Source: Apteryx mantelli
Taxonomy: Eukaryota; Chordata; Aves; Apterygiformes; Apterygidae
Reading direction: 5' to 3'
Length of the DNA: 64,000 nt
Assembly: GCF_036417845.1 (NCBI RefSeq)
Contig: NC_089979.1
Span: forward strand, 1,789,424-1,853,423
Shown piece after piece: positions 30,791-43,779 of this stretch. The notes under the pieces were generated by a model, which did not search any database, had not been told where the DNA came from, and saw only the letters and a program-made list of their open reading frames with translations. Both the position numbers and the translations under genes were made by a program. The number at the start of each line of letters is the position of its first letter. Positions within the stretch are counted from its first letter, which is position 1.

Positions 30791-33700
30791 CGGCCTGGTG
30801 GCGTGGGAACGAAGGCCCACGGCACGGGAAATTGGGTCCAACCTGCTGCTCTGCGCTGGACTGCCGGGGTGAGAGGCAGTGCAGTGCCTAAACCCCTCTC
30901 CTCTGCAAAAAGGAGTCATGTATCTCCTATCTATCCTATGTTTGCAGTGCTCTCAGCCTGCAAATAGAGGTGGCAGCACGCCCTGACATCTCCCATAGCT
31001 TCTTCTTATTGCAGGGGGCCCATGGGTGCGTGGGGAGGGCTGCAGGCAGAGTCAAGGTGAGCTGGGGTTTAACATGAACTCATCAAAAGTGTTCGTTTTC
31101 CTTTCTAGCCCCATTTCCAGTGCTGTTTGCATCTGCCCCAGCTCCTGGGCAAGCCCTGACCGGTGTCTCAGAGAGTGGCCAAGTCCATGGGTGCAGTGAG
31201 GAGGTCCAATCCTGCGTGTGCCTAAGTGTCTTCATCTCGGGGTGTCTCTTGCACACCCACCTCCCTCGAGGGATCTTTAGCAGGGCTGAGACGGATGGTG
31301 CTCAGCAACCTGGAGGAAGGACCCCGCTCTTGGGGCCTCTTGGCCACCTGGTTTCTAGAGCTGGATTTTGGGACATGCTCCGGTCTAGTCCCTGCTGCAA
31401 TTTCATTCTCTTTGTGTCTATCATGTCTTTCCTTCCTCTTTCCTCCATGGAATAAATAACACTGCTCTTCATGTTGCTTCCAAGCTCCCTTCTTTCCCAC
31501 GTCTCAGCCTCCCCCATCTTTGCCTAAATGAAGTGCTGTCAGGGCTCTCAACAGTCATTCAGAGCGAGGCATTTAGAAATGAAAGTGCCTGAGTCAGTGC
31601 GCTCTATTAAAATCCACTGGAAGCTGCTTATGGAAACAGGGATGCATCTTAATACAGGTGATTTCAGGAAGCCAGTGCAAGAGGCAGTGTCTCCCATAGA
31701 GAGTGAGCAAGACTTGAAAACAATCTGTCTGCATCAGCCTTCGCAAAAGTCTTCAGAGTTTCTCTCTCACCACGGGGGACGCGCACGCGGAGGCTGACAC
31801 GCAGCGACAAACAAGCCAAACAGGAATCAACTCGAGGAGCCCGCGGAGCCTGTATTTCTCCCTCTTCCAAGCCCACCTCGCTCTCCTGGCAGGACGATGA
31901 GTGTGGAGCCACTGGAGGTGGATCGGACCTTTGCTTCGATCCAGTTGCAACGTGTGCAAATTCCTGGCTGGGAGACGGCGGCGGTGAAGAGAGCACCTTT
32001 CCCTTCCTCCCTGTGTGTGCAGTTGTGTCCATATGGTCACGTGCCCCCCCTCATTCGTTTGGGGCTGTCCCTGCTCCAAAGGCTCCTTATTCCTGGACAG
32101 GTCAGCAGTGGCCAAGCTGTGTGCAGACCCTGCCCTGAGAGAGAAGCTGGTGACAGATAGGAACATGTTTTCATTGAGAAAGGCTGGTCCTTGGGGAGGT
32201 GTTTCTGTCTCTGCTCTTTCTGAGTTTGATTTCTCTCTCTCACTCTTTCCCCGGATACAATGTCCGCCTGTCTGTCCCTAAAACATCCAAACAGGTTAAA
32301 AAAAAAAAAAAAAAAAGGACTGTGCCATCAGTGGAATAGGAAGGAACCTGTTTGAGGTGAAGGAATTGAGAGCCATTAAAAACAGAAAAGAAAATCAAGT
32401 CTCAACCCAAATTTCCTCTTTTCTTTTCCAAGCTTTGGAGAGCTGAAGGAGACCAAGGCCTGTGAGGTGGCTGTGCTACACTCGGACAATGCTGCCTCGT
32501 TTACAGTCATGCAGTGCGGGTTTCATCTAATGAAACATGAATATCTCCCTCTGATCCAGGCAGTCTTCACTGGAGAGGGTTGCTAGTCAGCTCAGTTCAG
32601 CATCCTATTCATCCAACCTAAAGAAAATGCCTAAATTTATTTCAATGCAAGCACTGTTAAAAACGCCTGCTTTTCTTTCCGGACTATGAATGAAGCAGAT
32701 GTCTGGAGACATCTAAAGCTAGGGGAGATGTTAATGCCTTTTGCTGAACCCTGGTTATTGGTCCCATCCAGCTGTGGTGGACATAACCTTCTCTCAGTAA
32801 CCCATGTTTCATGACCTGCAGCCATTATATCTCTCAGGCCCCTCAGAGCTGAGGAGCAAGCACAGCTTTGCACGGCAGGAGAATTGTTTACTGCTCAGTT
32901 CAGCTCTTTGCCTCTCATGTCCTTTGAGCATTGCTGCCTGTTAAGTACGCCAAATTGACCTCCATGCCACTCTTCCTCTGGGTCATGGTGGACCTTGAGA
33001 TGCTCCAATACTGCAATAAGGGGATCCACGAATACCTAAGACAGCCGGTGGCTGGCTGCTCACTGCTCTAGGTGTGATAGGCTGGCTGTGACTTTTGAGT
33101 TGTCTTGTGCCACCCTATGGACCTGGAAGGGCTCCAGAGGCTTGGTACTTCACCAAGACTAGTGATGCTTGGGGTCTGTTTGCAGGAATATTGCCCTGTG
33201 ACTGCTGCTGTGAGTAGAGTGATGCTATGGAGATGTTGTGATCCCTAGAGGTAAGTTTGTCTGGCAGGCCATCAGCCATGTGTCACCCCTCAGAGTTTGG
33301 GACTGTCTTCTAGAGGATGACACCACAGCAGCTAGTGCCTTTGAGGTCCGTGCTGGAGAAGACTGGGGTTGTGTGAGGCTATAAGGCATGGGCATTCCCT
33401 GGGGCATCCCTCCAGCTGTGCCATGGGGTGGTAGGAAGGCAAAGAGAAGGTGTCGGTATGGGGAGGAAAAGTAGCAGCCCAGCTCCTTTGCGGATGAAGT
33501 GATGGAGTGATGTCTTTGAAAGCCCTTTGCAGGCCATTTCCTCCATGCTCATTTTGGAAGTGCATTCAAAGGCATGATAGAGGGAGCAGTGTCCAGGGCT
33601 GAGGTGTCCACGCTTGCTGCCTCTCCATCCTGATTATTTCATAAGGCGAAGCAAACTACCAGGCATTTGAAATGCTCCAGTACAGTGGCTAAGGAGCTGT

Positions 33701-34950
33701 GAAGCATTAATACCACTAGGAGCTTTGTCTTGATTAATTCTTTATTACTTTCTTTCAGGCCAGCCCTGGGTTCGTCGAGACCGCCAAGAGGGAGCTGAGG
33801 TGAATCTAGTGCCAATGAGACCGACATGCTGGACGGTCCCTGGAGTCCTCGTGCCATTCACATGGAGGAAGCATCTCTGGCAGTTAGGACAGACCACAGC
33901 TTGGTTTTCCTTTGGCTCTTGGCCTCTCTGCTGAGTTTGCCAACAGGGCTCAGTGTTCATTACCTGTCCCACTTCTGGCATTTCATGGGGGCACGCCAGT
34001 GACTGTGGGGTTTCATGCTCCAGCTTGGTCGTGGCGATAGCACCCAAAAGCAGCAGCCTCACATCCCTTTTGCCCCAGCTACATGTTCCTGCGCTGTCCC
34101 TTGGACCAGCACTGATCATGCTCCGAGCCCACGAAGAGCTGGCCCAAGGATGTTCCCCATCACAGAGCCCATCACTTTTGTTGTAGGGTGGTTTTCTGCT
34201 GGTTTAGCTCCTTGGGGCTGGATGAGCTCTGGTAACAGGTGCGCCTGGCTGGGTTTGGGTAGTGGGGAAAGAGACTGTCCCTGTGAGTGGCAGCTGGCTG
34301 TTTGCCTGTCTCATCTCCAGTGCAAAGCTGCCTTCAGGAACTGGGATGCTCTCAGCTTCTTCTCTGTTGTCGGTTCCCGGTGGGCTGGATTGCCCTGGGG
34401 GGCACTGATACACCTTTCTAGGGCACCTATGGCTGGATGAATCATGTTCCCAGGTGGAGAAGCTGGCTTAAGATGTTTTGCTGGTGCCCTGGGGCCATGC
34501 TACCTCTTTGTGTTGATGCATTTGTCCATGGGATCTGCTCTGAGCCTGTCCCTGGCATGATTTGCACTGCAAAATATGTAACTTCTAAATTTTCTGGATG
34601 GTGGATGGAGTCTGCCCAGCCTCGTTCCCAGAGTCCCTGGGTCTGGCTTAGGAAGTGCCCTAAAATAAGCTTCAGTGCTTTTGGTAAGGCAGAGAGGTGA
34701 GCCAGCCCTGAGGGCAGCAAGGCATAACTGGGCCAACGGTGCTGACTCTGAACAGGTGCCCTGGGTGCATGGGAGAGTGCGAAAGGACATGTCGGACACG
34801 AAAACACTTTAGCTCGACCTTGTTGGGCACACACCAGGCTGATGTGGGATGGGTGGCCTGTTACAGTGTCCCCAGCCTCTTCCCTCCTCCAGCCAGTCCT
34901 CAAAAACTTTTCACCAGTTCTTTTCATGCTGTGGTTTGCTTGTTTTCTTT
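30791..34950. other. Intergenic desert, no gene
   Basis: CpG-poor mixed DNA. One poly(A) run at 32298-32317, possibly a retroposed tail, but no source element recognised. Short open frames only. Confidence 0.5.
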
Positions 34951-34969
34951 CTTTCTTTTTTTTTTTTTT

Positions 34970-35110
34970 AATATGCTCCTCTGTATTTCTGACCTTTTGC
35001 CTCTGACCCGTTGTCCAACTAATGAGCATATAATTAGCTCCTGCCCTTCGAGGCTTCACTTATGTCAAGGTCACATGTTGAAAGTGCGCCTAGGGAGGGT
35101 TTCTTTGAAG
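34970..35110. promoter_or_regulatory. Possible regulatory element with NR5A/ERR site
   Basis: CAACTAATGAGCATATAATT (two homeodomain cores) is followed by a perfect TCAAGGTCA at 35065-35073 (NR5A/ERR half-site consensus). Non-repetitive. Confidence 0.3.
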
Positions 35111-38100
35111 CTCGGCTCTGCGGCAACGGGTCTAAGATTTCCCTAGAGATGCTCTTAGCGGAGCAAAGGCCAGAGGCCAGCTGGAGTTTGTCTGAGGTTT
35201 AGGGGAATGTGAATTAGACTTCTGGATAAGACCTCCTTTCAAGGTGTAAATAAGGAAACTCTATTGCTGTGGATCTGTGGGGTGGCAGCTGGGTTAGACG
35301 TTGAGCATGGGAGAAGGGACCCAGCCCCCCCCAGCTCTTCTCAGCAGGGGAGGTGCTGCTCAAAAGGGGCAAAGGAACTTCTCTGTATTGTTCTTGATGA
35401 AAGATCCCTCTGCTTTCTTTCCCCCGGGTCATTTTAACCCTTGGTACCCTGATGAGGCTCACCACAAGAACTTGCAGAGAGCTGGGGGCGATGGGAAGGT
35501 GTAGCCAGGATTGGAGAAATGGATTTTTTTTCTATCAAGGATGGAAAGAAAACAGCAGCTTTGGGTCAAAGTGCTTGCTGGACTCAGAGAGTCCATGTCC
35601 CCGAGCAGGATTTGCCTTGATGCTCTTTGCTGTGCTCGCAGCCACTTGGAGGGCTGGTGTTTCAGGGAGCTTGTCTACATTTCTCAGCTACCTCCGCTAA
35701 GGTAAAAAAGATATTGCCTTTCCTTCGAAACCTTGCAGTTCTTGTATCCTCAGACTGCAGTCCTTGAAATGTTATCAGCTAGAAAGACAGCACCTTGTAA
35801 CGCAAAATTAGCCACATATTACACTTGGGCAAAGTGCATTTAGCCCAGGATCCTGCTTCCAGCACTGGCCAGCAGTGGAGACTTAGGGATGGAGCAAGGC
35901 ATGGGGAAAGCAATCCTTCCCTGAGCTACGTTCCCTTTGCAGACAGAAGGAAGCTGATCACAATATTGCAAAGTGAAGGGTAAAACCCAAGGACCCAGAA
36001 TTGGAATAGCTGCTCCTTGATCATCCAGGGCTATGGAGAGTCAGGAGGGGATGTGGATTGCGGCTGAGGACGTGGGCAAATCCAAACCTTTGCTTCGATG
36101 CACGCAGAGTCCTGGTATTTCTGAGCCCTGCAGAGCCATCCCTTCTGCTCCAAGGATGCTGACAACCAGAGTTTGCAGGTTGGGAAAAATTTCTTTCCTG
36201 ATTGCTTTGCATCAGGCTATATCCTGAGCCTAGAAACAGCCACAACCATGCAGGCTTGGGGAGCATTTAGTACAGTAACTGCTGATGGCAGCAGGCAGCA
36301 CAAAGGAAGTTGTAAGAAACTCCATGGGACATTATGAAATAAGCTGACCTTGGGGAAATTTCTCTGTCCCCCTCCTCACTTGAAGGCTGGATTTTTCTTG
36401 AAGCTGGAGAGCTTTTTATGTGTCTTGTCAAAAAGACAGGCGCTTGCAATTTGGGAGCTGGTTGTTTGGACGGGGTGGCTGTGCTGCACGTGTGAGGCTT
36501 GGGGACAGGGCACTCCGCATTGGGGTGCAGAAAATGTTTGCACCGCCCTGAGAGCACATCACTTAGGAGAAAGGGGCCCCGACTGCTTCCAGCTCAGGAT
36601 GGGATCTGCGACCAGAGACCTGCCTCCAAGCTTCGAGGGGGAGAAGCCAAGAACAGAGAAATGCTAAAGACCCATTAGATCATCAGCTTCACCCCCAGGA
36701 GAGCCAGCAGGAGTGTCCCCTGGGGGTGGCTGAGATGGGAATGCCTGCTCTTGCGTGGTTTCCATGGTGGGCCTCTGGGAACAGCGGCAGAGCCCAGCGC
36801 ATCTCCCTGCCAGTGTATGAAACTCCGAGATTTCCTCCTTTCGCTTCTAGTCAGAGCTCCTCAGAGCAGCCCAAGCATCCTCTTGTCCCTGGGGGATGTT
36901 TGTCCTCCAGGTACAGCAGACCAATCTTCGGTCTATCTACCTGACTGTCTGTCTGCTGACATCCCTGGAGCATCAGCGCTTACCTGCAAGGGACATTGGT
37001 AGCCCTTTGAGTCCCACCAGCCTCCAGGGTAGGAAGGGAGGTGGGAATGGCAGCCAAGAGATTGAGTAGGATGCATACAGAGAGAAATGGCGTGCAAGGA
37101 GGATTGTCCTAGCAAAGAAATTCCCCTGCCGAAACCCGTCAGGCAATTTCATCTCTCCACACTTGGGAGTCTGTATCCTCGTGAGGTTGGTACCAACTTT
37201 CCCAAGCTGAAAGCTAGCTCCATCTTTCTCCCCATGAGGCAGTGGAAGCATTTATGTATGTATTTCCAAACGGACAACCCGCACTGCTAAGGGATCAGGA
37301 AACAGAGCATGTGTGCATGCAGGTCTGAGGGGCAGTGGGAACTGGAAGGACATCTGACAAGAAGGACTGGCGAGGAAGCACGTGGCCCCCCCCCTTGACA
37401 ACCCAGGACTGATGAGCTCTCTGCAAGAGGGGAAGGAAAGAGACTCTGAGGCCCCAGGTGAGATCCCGTTGGCTCCGTGGTGGGGGCTGTTTCTGCTGGA
37501 GGGCTTGGAGGGATGTGCAGAACCAGGGAAACACACGTAGGATTGTCAGTGCGACACCTCTGTGCATGGACTCACCATGCAATGGCTGATTTTGCCCTAT
37601 ATTGGAGTAATTCAACAGCCAGCGTATGTCTCTGGCTCTGCTCACTCTGGAAATGAATTTAGTGCTAGTCAGATCCAGAGCGCATCAGAGCTGGCAGGGA
37701 TCTTTCCATCGACGACTTTTGGATCTGATGTGGGTGAACTGTCCCCGTCACAGATCCTTCAATTTTAACTCTCCTGAAGACCAGGGGGGTTTGTGCCAGC
37801 CTGCTCTGGGCACATGCCACTGGGCCGTGTGGAGGGCCAGATCACCCGTGTTTCACATGGGATGAGAGCAGCCCTGAATTCAGCCCTTAAATATTAGCCA
37901 CCCCATCTGTTTGGCCATGATGGGTAATGTTTGCATGAGCACTGCTTTGGTTATGGGCAGAAACCGCCCCCCCCCAAGCACAGCAGCTCCTGTGCTGAAC
38001 ATAACCAGCCAAACCAACAAAAGCTTTGCTACAAGAGCACCAAGTCATTACAGCCTGGAAGAAAACACTCTCCAGAAATAACCGAGGTGTATTTAGACTG

Positions 38101-39040
38101 TGAACATGTACAATCCAATTTAAATTGTAAAATGGTTAGAAAGCAGGCTGCTGGGGACAAGGACTTGTTCTTTTCTGTCAATATGCTGAACAGGGCATGG
38201 TGAAGGCCTGGACTCCAGGGGGATGGCCAAATGCTGTCACACTCAGAGTGACAAGGACAGCAATAACAGACCAAAGCATTTGTGAACACCTTTGAAATTT
38301 AGTATCAAGGGCTCCAGAACCTGGTCAGGGGAAGATGTGACTCCACCATGGGGCAGCTAATGCATCACTGAGACCCATGAGGATTTATTGTTTGTAGGTA
38401 TAGGCAAAATGGGGTAAAAACAGCTCCGTTAATATCAATGCAGTTTGCTGCTGAAAAACCTCCTAGGAGTGGGGTCCTCTGAGGGCAGGAGGGGGTCTCT
38501 TGCCCAGCCCCAGCATCCTCCCTCATGCTGGCTTTGCACCAGCCCTTGCCGGCTGGTCTGGCGAGCTGGACTCAAACCTAAGTCCCCTCTTGCTCTTGCT
38601 GCACCTTCAACCTCCAAAGCCTCAGGGGGGAGGAAGGAGTCTATAAACACCTGCAGTTGACCCAAAGCCCCAGAGCCCGTATCCATCCGCCTGGTTTGGG
38701 GCCAGTTCCCATCACTGTCATTGCTCCGTCACTGTCATCAGTGTCATTGCATTTACCCTTCTTTATCATGTGGGTCCCCTGAGCTGGCAGTGCCGGTGCA
38801 TGCAACAAGATCTACGCCAGGGTTAGGCAAGGCCTGGACCATGGGGTTACACTCACTCAAGACTCCCCACATCTCAAAAATCCCTTGAGCCCAGCGGTGG
38901 AAGGAGGTCTTGGGTGCTAACCTTGCTTTGGCGTCCTGTTGCTGGTGAGGCAGCGAGATGGGGCAGGCACGTGGGAGGGACAACCTGCCGTCTCCCACCC
39001 CTACACAGATATCCTTCTATCGAGCATCTTTCGGAGGCCA
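35111..39040. other. Intergenic desert, no gene
   Basis: Mixed CpG-poor DNA. The stretch near 36665-36700 (GACCCATTAGATCATCAGC) may be an eroded CR1 piece, too weak to call. No coding evidence. Confidence 0.45.
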
Positions 39041-39049
39041 ACATTGCTT

Positions 39050-39640
39050 GCCGGCACCCACCTCCATCTCCGTGGGGTGAGGTCCCCTCCTGTGCCATCC
39101 CGCCGCTGCGTTTGCAGCCGCCCGCCTTTCAGCCCTCCGCGGTTAACCCGACGACATCCTCCTCCCCTCCCCTCCGCTCCCCCTCTCCGCGCTCGCCTCC
39201 CCCCGGCAGCCAGCGGCTCTGCTTTCAGGTTGCCTCCGAGCTTAATTGAAAGCAGCCGACGCTGCGCGCAGACGGCACGCAAACACGCAGAGACCCGGGA
39301 GCCACTCTTGAAGCCTGACTCAGGTTGGGGAACCTGCCGGCACGTTGCGGGGCCGACAGACAATTAAAGTGACAATCGATCACGCGGGAGTAGAAGGAGG
39401 CGGTGGTGGGGGGGGGCGGCGAGGATGGGGGGAAGGTGGCGGTGACGAAGGCGACGGTACCTCACCCGAGGAAGTCGTGGCGGCCTCGGCGAGCTGCACC
39501 GATGGCGAGCGGGCATCCCGGCCGAGTCCCCGTACGGACAACCTCCGATCCAGCCTCAAGGGAGCCCTCACCCCTTCGCCACTCGTTGCAAAGGGGTTTC
39601 AAGTCCCTCGCGCGCTATTGACGCCGCTGCTAAAAGGCAG
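39050..39640. promoter_or_regulatory. Isolated CpG island in the downstream desert
   Basis: About 600 bases of CpG-dense DNA stand alone in CpG-poor surroundings. They include GAGCTTAATTGAAAGCAGCC, CCTGACTCAGG (AP-1), and GACAATTAAAGTGACAATCG with two ACAAT SOX-like cores. No TATA, coding frame or splice pattern is clear. It could be an unannotated RNA promoter or a CpG-island enhancer. Confidence 0.5.
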
Positions 39641-39870
39641 GGCTTGATAGATAAAGTATCGTGCCGTTTAAAAGCGTTGAGAGGGAGCGAGACTTGTGTG
39701 TGTGTGTGTGTGTGTGCATAAAGACAGATGGGCTAAAATTTCCGAATGCTCATGAAAGATTCAGGGGCGTCACTTGTTAAATTTAATTGGGAGAAACCCG
39801 ACTCAGTGCCTGACTGCACGGTTTGCTGGCTTTTACTTAAGAAGTCAACTGACAAGCTTGTCATGTGTGT
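39641..39870. promoter_or_regulatory. AT-rich element next to the CpG island
   Basis: GATAGATAAAGTATCG, GGGCTAAAATTTCCG, CACTTGTTAAATTTAATTGG and TTTTACTTAAGAAGTCAACTG surround a (TG)11 microsatellite (39695-39716). The CpG island plus this block resemble one composite regulatory unit. Confidence 0.35.
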
Positions 39871-40049
39871 TTTTTCTCTCCTTCCCTCCCTCCCACCTCC
39901 TTTCCCAGCTCCCACCATGGGCTGCGTCGTAAATAATTCTGGGAGCATTATCTCCTGCCGTCACTGGCGAGCGCCTCTCCTGGGATGGCTCCAGACCCCT
40001 CTCGTTTGTTGTGTTATGGTGCATGGGGAGGGGAAAGGTGGGGTTCGGG

Positions 40050-40145
40050 TGACGCCGTCAGCTTGGGATCCAGCAGATATGAGTTCAAGTCCGGCCTCTG
40101 CTGCAGGTTCCTTGTGTCACCTCGGGCCAGTGATTTGGGTCCAGA
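40050..40145 (+). repeat. tRNA-derived SINE remnant (MIR/CORE type)
   Basis: GAGTTCAAGTCC (40081-40092) is a B-box-like core. It is preceded by CAGCTTGGGATCCAGCAG and followed by GGCCTCTGC and CTTGTGTCACCTCGGGCCAG, which parallels the MIR order: B box, CTCTGCC, tGTGTGACCTTGGGCaA. About 25 percent diverged by eye. Confidence 0.5.
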
Positions 40146-43100
40146 TCCAGGAAGGGACTTAGGTGCTTCACTAAGTGCCATGTGCCAGCATATATCCAGG
40201 CCATAATCTTTCTGCCCTAGGTCTGAGACACTTCTTTCCACAGAAGAATGCAGTGGGCCCCATGGGAGAAAGGAGAGGTTGCAAGGCCCCTTCTTTGGGC
40301 AGAGTCCCTATCCTTCTCTAGAGCTGAGGTTTCCAGAAGGTGGAGAAAAACCTGTGGGCAAACAGGGGTGACAATGAAGTTTGATGGCTCCTGGTCATGG
40401 GAGATTTTGAAAGTGATGGGTGTTGTCCAAGAAGTTGTTCATGAGCTGCTTGATTTTTGTTAAAAAAAAAAAAAAAAGAGATGTCAGGAGGGACTTATCT
40501 CTCCAAATGCAGCTATCTACAGTCATTTTGATTGCTTTGCTGCCAGGGAGAAAAATAGACCCTGCTGGAGGGGCAATTCATTTCATCTGAACTTTGATGT
40601 CTGCAAAAAGCCAAATGAATCACATCTGAAAATTCCTGTTTCTCCCTAATGACTCCAAGAGGCACTGGCATGACTCCCAAGGGTGCTCTCCTGCTCTGCA
40701 GGCATCCTCAGAGGAATGACACGGGCCCTGCTCCCTCATTTCTAGGTGCATGGGACCAGGTGCTCACTTCAGACCTGCACGTGCACCTGGACCTAGATTT
40801 GCACAAGATTTCCACGTCCCCGGCATTTCTAGGCCAAGCTTGCATCCAACCACAGTATAGTGGGAGCAGAGGTCTGGAAATCATACAGCTCCAAATGGTC
40901 CTTGGCTCACTGTGGAATGCTGCTGGTGATCATCACCTAGCATTTAAGACCCAAACATGTGCTCAGGCACAACCTTAACTCAGGCTCCAGGCTCGGGTCA
41001 ATGGCAATGTTCACCAGGCACTATTTGGGAGCACTAACTAACATCCTAACAGGTGCCCTGATCATCAGTTCCCACATGTGAAGGACGTGGAACAGGTCTT
41101 CTTTCAATGGGATATGCATTGTCTGATGGGACCTATGAGCTTATGTGAAACTATTCATGTCAGTAAGACTTTGCAAAAGATAAGATCCATCCATCTTTCC
41201 AACCATCCTTCTGCCTGTCCATTTGTCCATCCATCTATCCACCCTCTTCCAAGCCCGTCATTTAGGTATCTCAGTGTCAAATTCTCTTTCTCCTCCACGT
41301 CACATGCTGGCTCTTCATGTGCAGGGGTTGGTGCAGGAATGAAGATCCGAGGCCCTTTGCACTGCAGGGCCATAACAAAATGCTTTGTGAATATTTCCTA
41401 ACCACTCTTCCCTCTTTCTGGTGAGTGTCAGAGAGAACAGCTGAGCAGAAAGGTCAGTGCCTTGTGAAAGTCCAAAATATGCCCAAATCTGCACAGTCCC
41501 TGCCCCAAAGGCAAGAGGATGGCAAAGTCTGGAGCCCCAGAAGTGTTTGCACCCTATTGCTCCTGATGAACTGGTTGGGTAGTGCTGGCTGGTTCAGGCT
41601 TGCATTTCTGGACCCTTACTGGCAGTGCAGCTTACAGGCAGCACACCCAAATTCATCTCTGCTCTGTCTGAACTATCAGTCCCTGTTGGACTCAGCTGTC
41701 TCTATATAACACCTGGACATCCTGCCGCAAAGCAGTATGGAGGAGATCACTGTTATCAAATGTCCTCTCCTTCTGCTCAAAGATTTCCTGCAGATAGAGT
41801 AGATCAATTGATTCCTTGGAGTCGGTTTATGACTTGAATATGACCCTGCTGTTCTAGCTGGTAAATCACCTACAAATAGTTTGTGATTTTTTTTTCTTTC
41901 ATGTGTTTCTGTGTTGAGAACTAGTCTGTGATGCTGGGGTTGAAGGGTGGCTTTTCATGAACATCAGGACACGCTGGAGCACTCTTGCACATCGGGGCAG
42001 CCCAAATATTGGGACACAGAGCCCTGCAGGGTAGATCTTCACTGGATTTTAGGTGCCAGACTTTCATGGGTTTCACTGGGAATGAGATGCTGTGATACCA
42101 ACATCCACACAAGGCTGGCAGGACTCCTTACACCAGTCATTCCTGCATTAAGCCCAAAATGTTGGGCTCAAACACATGACAGAATTAAAACAGTTTAATT
42201 GTTCCCATTCATCAGCTAAGCTGTGGCAACCCTCTGTCCTTGGGGTGCTCAGCTGACTTAACGTGAATGATGTTGATTAGGGTTTAACCAAAGTCAGGTG
42301 GTCCCACACTGGTGCTGGTGAAAAGTACACACAGCTCAGCTGATAGTGGGTAACTTGCTAAGCTGCTGTAACTCAATATTTTCATCATTTGATCTTACCA
42401 TCAATTTTCCCTCAGCCCATTAATGCTGGTTGAATGGGACCGTCTCACGTACAGTAGTATCCACAAGGGATGCAAGGACAATAACAAAGGTGAATGTGCT
42501 GCTTCCTCCTTACCACGGTTCATTACTCCCTGCCTTAACAACTTGCTATGCCTTTCCAGTTTACATTGGTCAAGCTTTGCCTTTGCTTGGCAGCTTTTGC
42601 AGATTTTGTCTGCTCTAAGGTAAGTTTTACTAAAAAAAAAATATATATATATAGCACATAGCCAGGTTCCCACAGTTCCCTGATGACTCAGTTCTGGTAT
42701 CACACTGACTTGGGTTCTACCTTTGAATTTCTCAGGATAGATACACACATTTTAAGAAAAAAGGGTGGAATCTGCCAGTCCCCAAAGTTACCCAGGGGAG
42801 AATTTGTTGCCTGTAATTACAACACTTCTTTCAAAGGGCTGTTGCACTAGTTGGTATCCAAGGGACGTATGCCTTGGCTGATTTACTTAAAGCGACACCA
42901 AGTGTAATGAGACACATGAGTGGTGACAGAACAGCAGGACAGTGAAACTCTGCAGGTTCGAAAGTCACTGGTGACTTCTGATGATTTCAGTGTCAGAGCC
43001 TAAGACTGTGGTGCAGGAGTTGCAAACCTCTCTGAAATGGTGGCGAGCTGTGCTGCCTTTGCCACAGTGCTCCTCTCTCCCATGGGACCTCCAGGGAGAC

Positions 43101-43775
43101 CTTTTCTAGAGCCATTAGAGGGATGAAGCTCCCAACCTGCAATTCAGAGGAGTAAAGACATTATTTTGCAAAAAAAGAAAAAGGGCTGGTGCAGTCCAGA
43201 GTAGGTCAGCCAACACACTGCATTTGGAGACAGTCTCAGAAACAGCCAGGGATGTTCCTGGTTTCTAGGTCTGCTGCAGAAAGAGAACTATTTCTGTGCA
43301 AAATTTCAAAAGAAAAGGCAACTACATGTCTTTCAATCACAATGTCTGCTGGAGTTTGCCTTTATATTTGCCCTTTGGTTCTTTTTTTAATCCTCCTTAA
43401 AGAAAGCAAAAACAAATTCCCTCCTTATTCTCCACTAGCAAAGGAGGAGGAAAGGGAGGAAAGGGTTATTATAAAAGGGGAAAAAATCCCTGAGAAGGAA
43501 AAGACCTTCCCATAATTTTTTGCATCAAAAATAAAATCTCCAAGTATCCCCTACTTTGCTTTGATGCAGAATAAAAGAAGTCTGAATGATGCAGACATTT
43601 TCATATTGTGCAATACTCCATCTTTCGTTAAAAAACCTTAGATGACTGAACAGTCCTTTCATAACTATGTCTCAGACAGGTTCTATCAGTCTGACATTTG
43701 GGCCTGTCTGGCCAGAAGTGGTCCTAGAGACATCACAGGAGGATGGTGACAGAGCCTTGCTGGCAGCATCTGCCC
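40146..43775. other. Intergenic desert, no gene
   Basis: AT-moderate mixed DNA with a poly(A) run (40460-40474), a TA repeat (42640-42652) and only chance open frames. Confidence 0.5.
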
Positions 43776-43779
43776 TATA

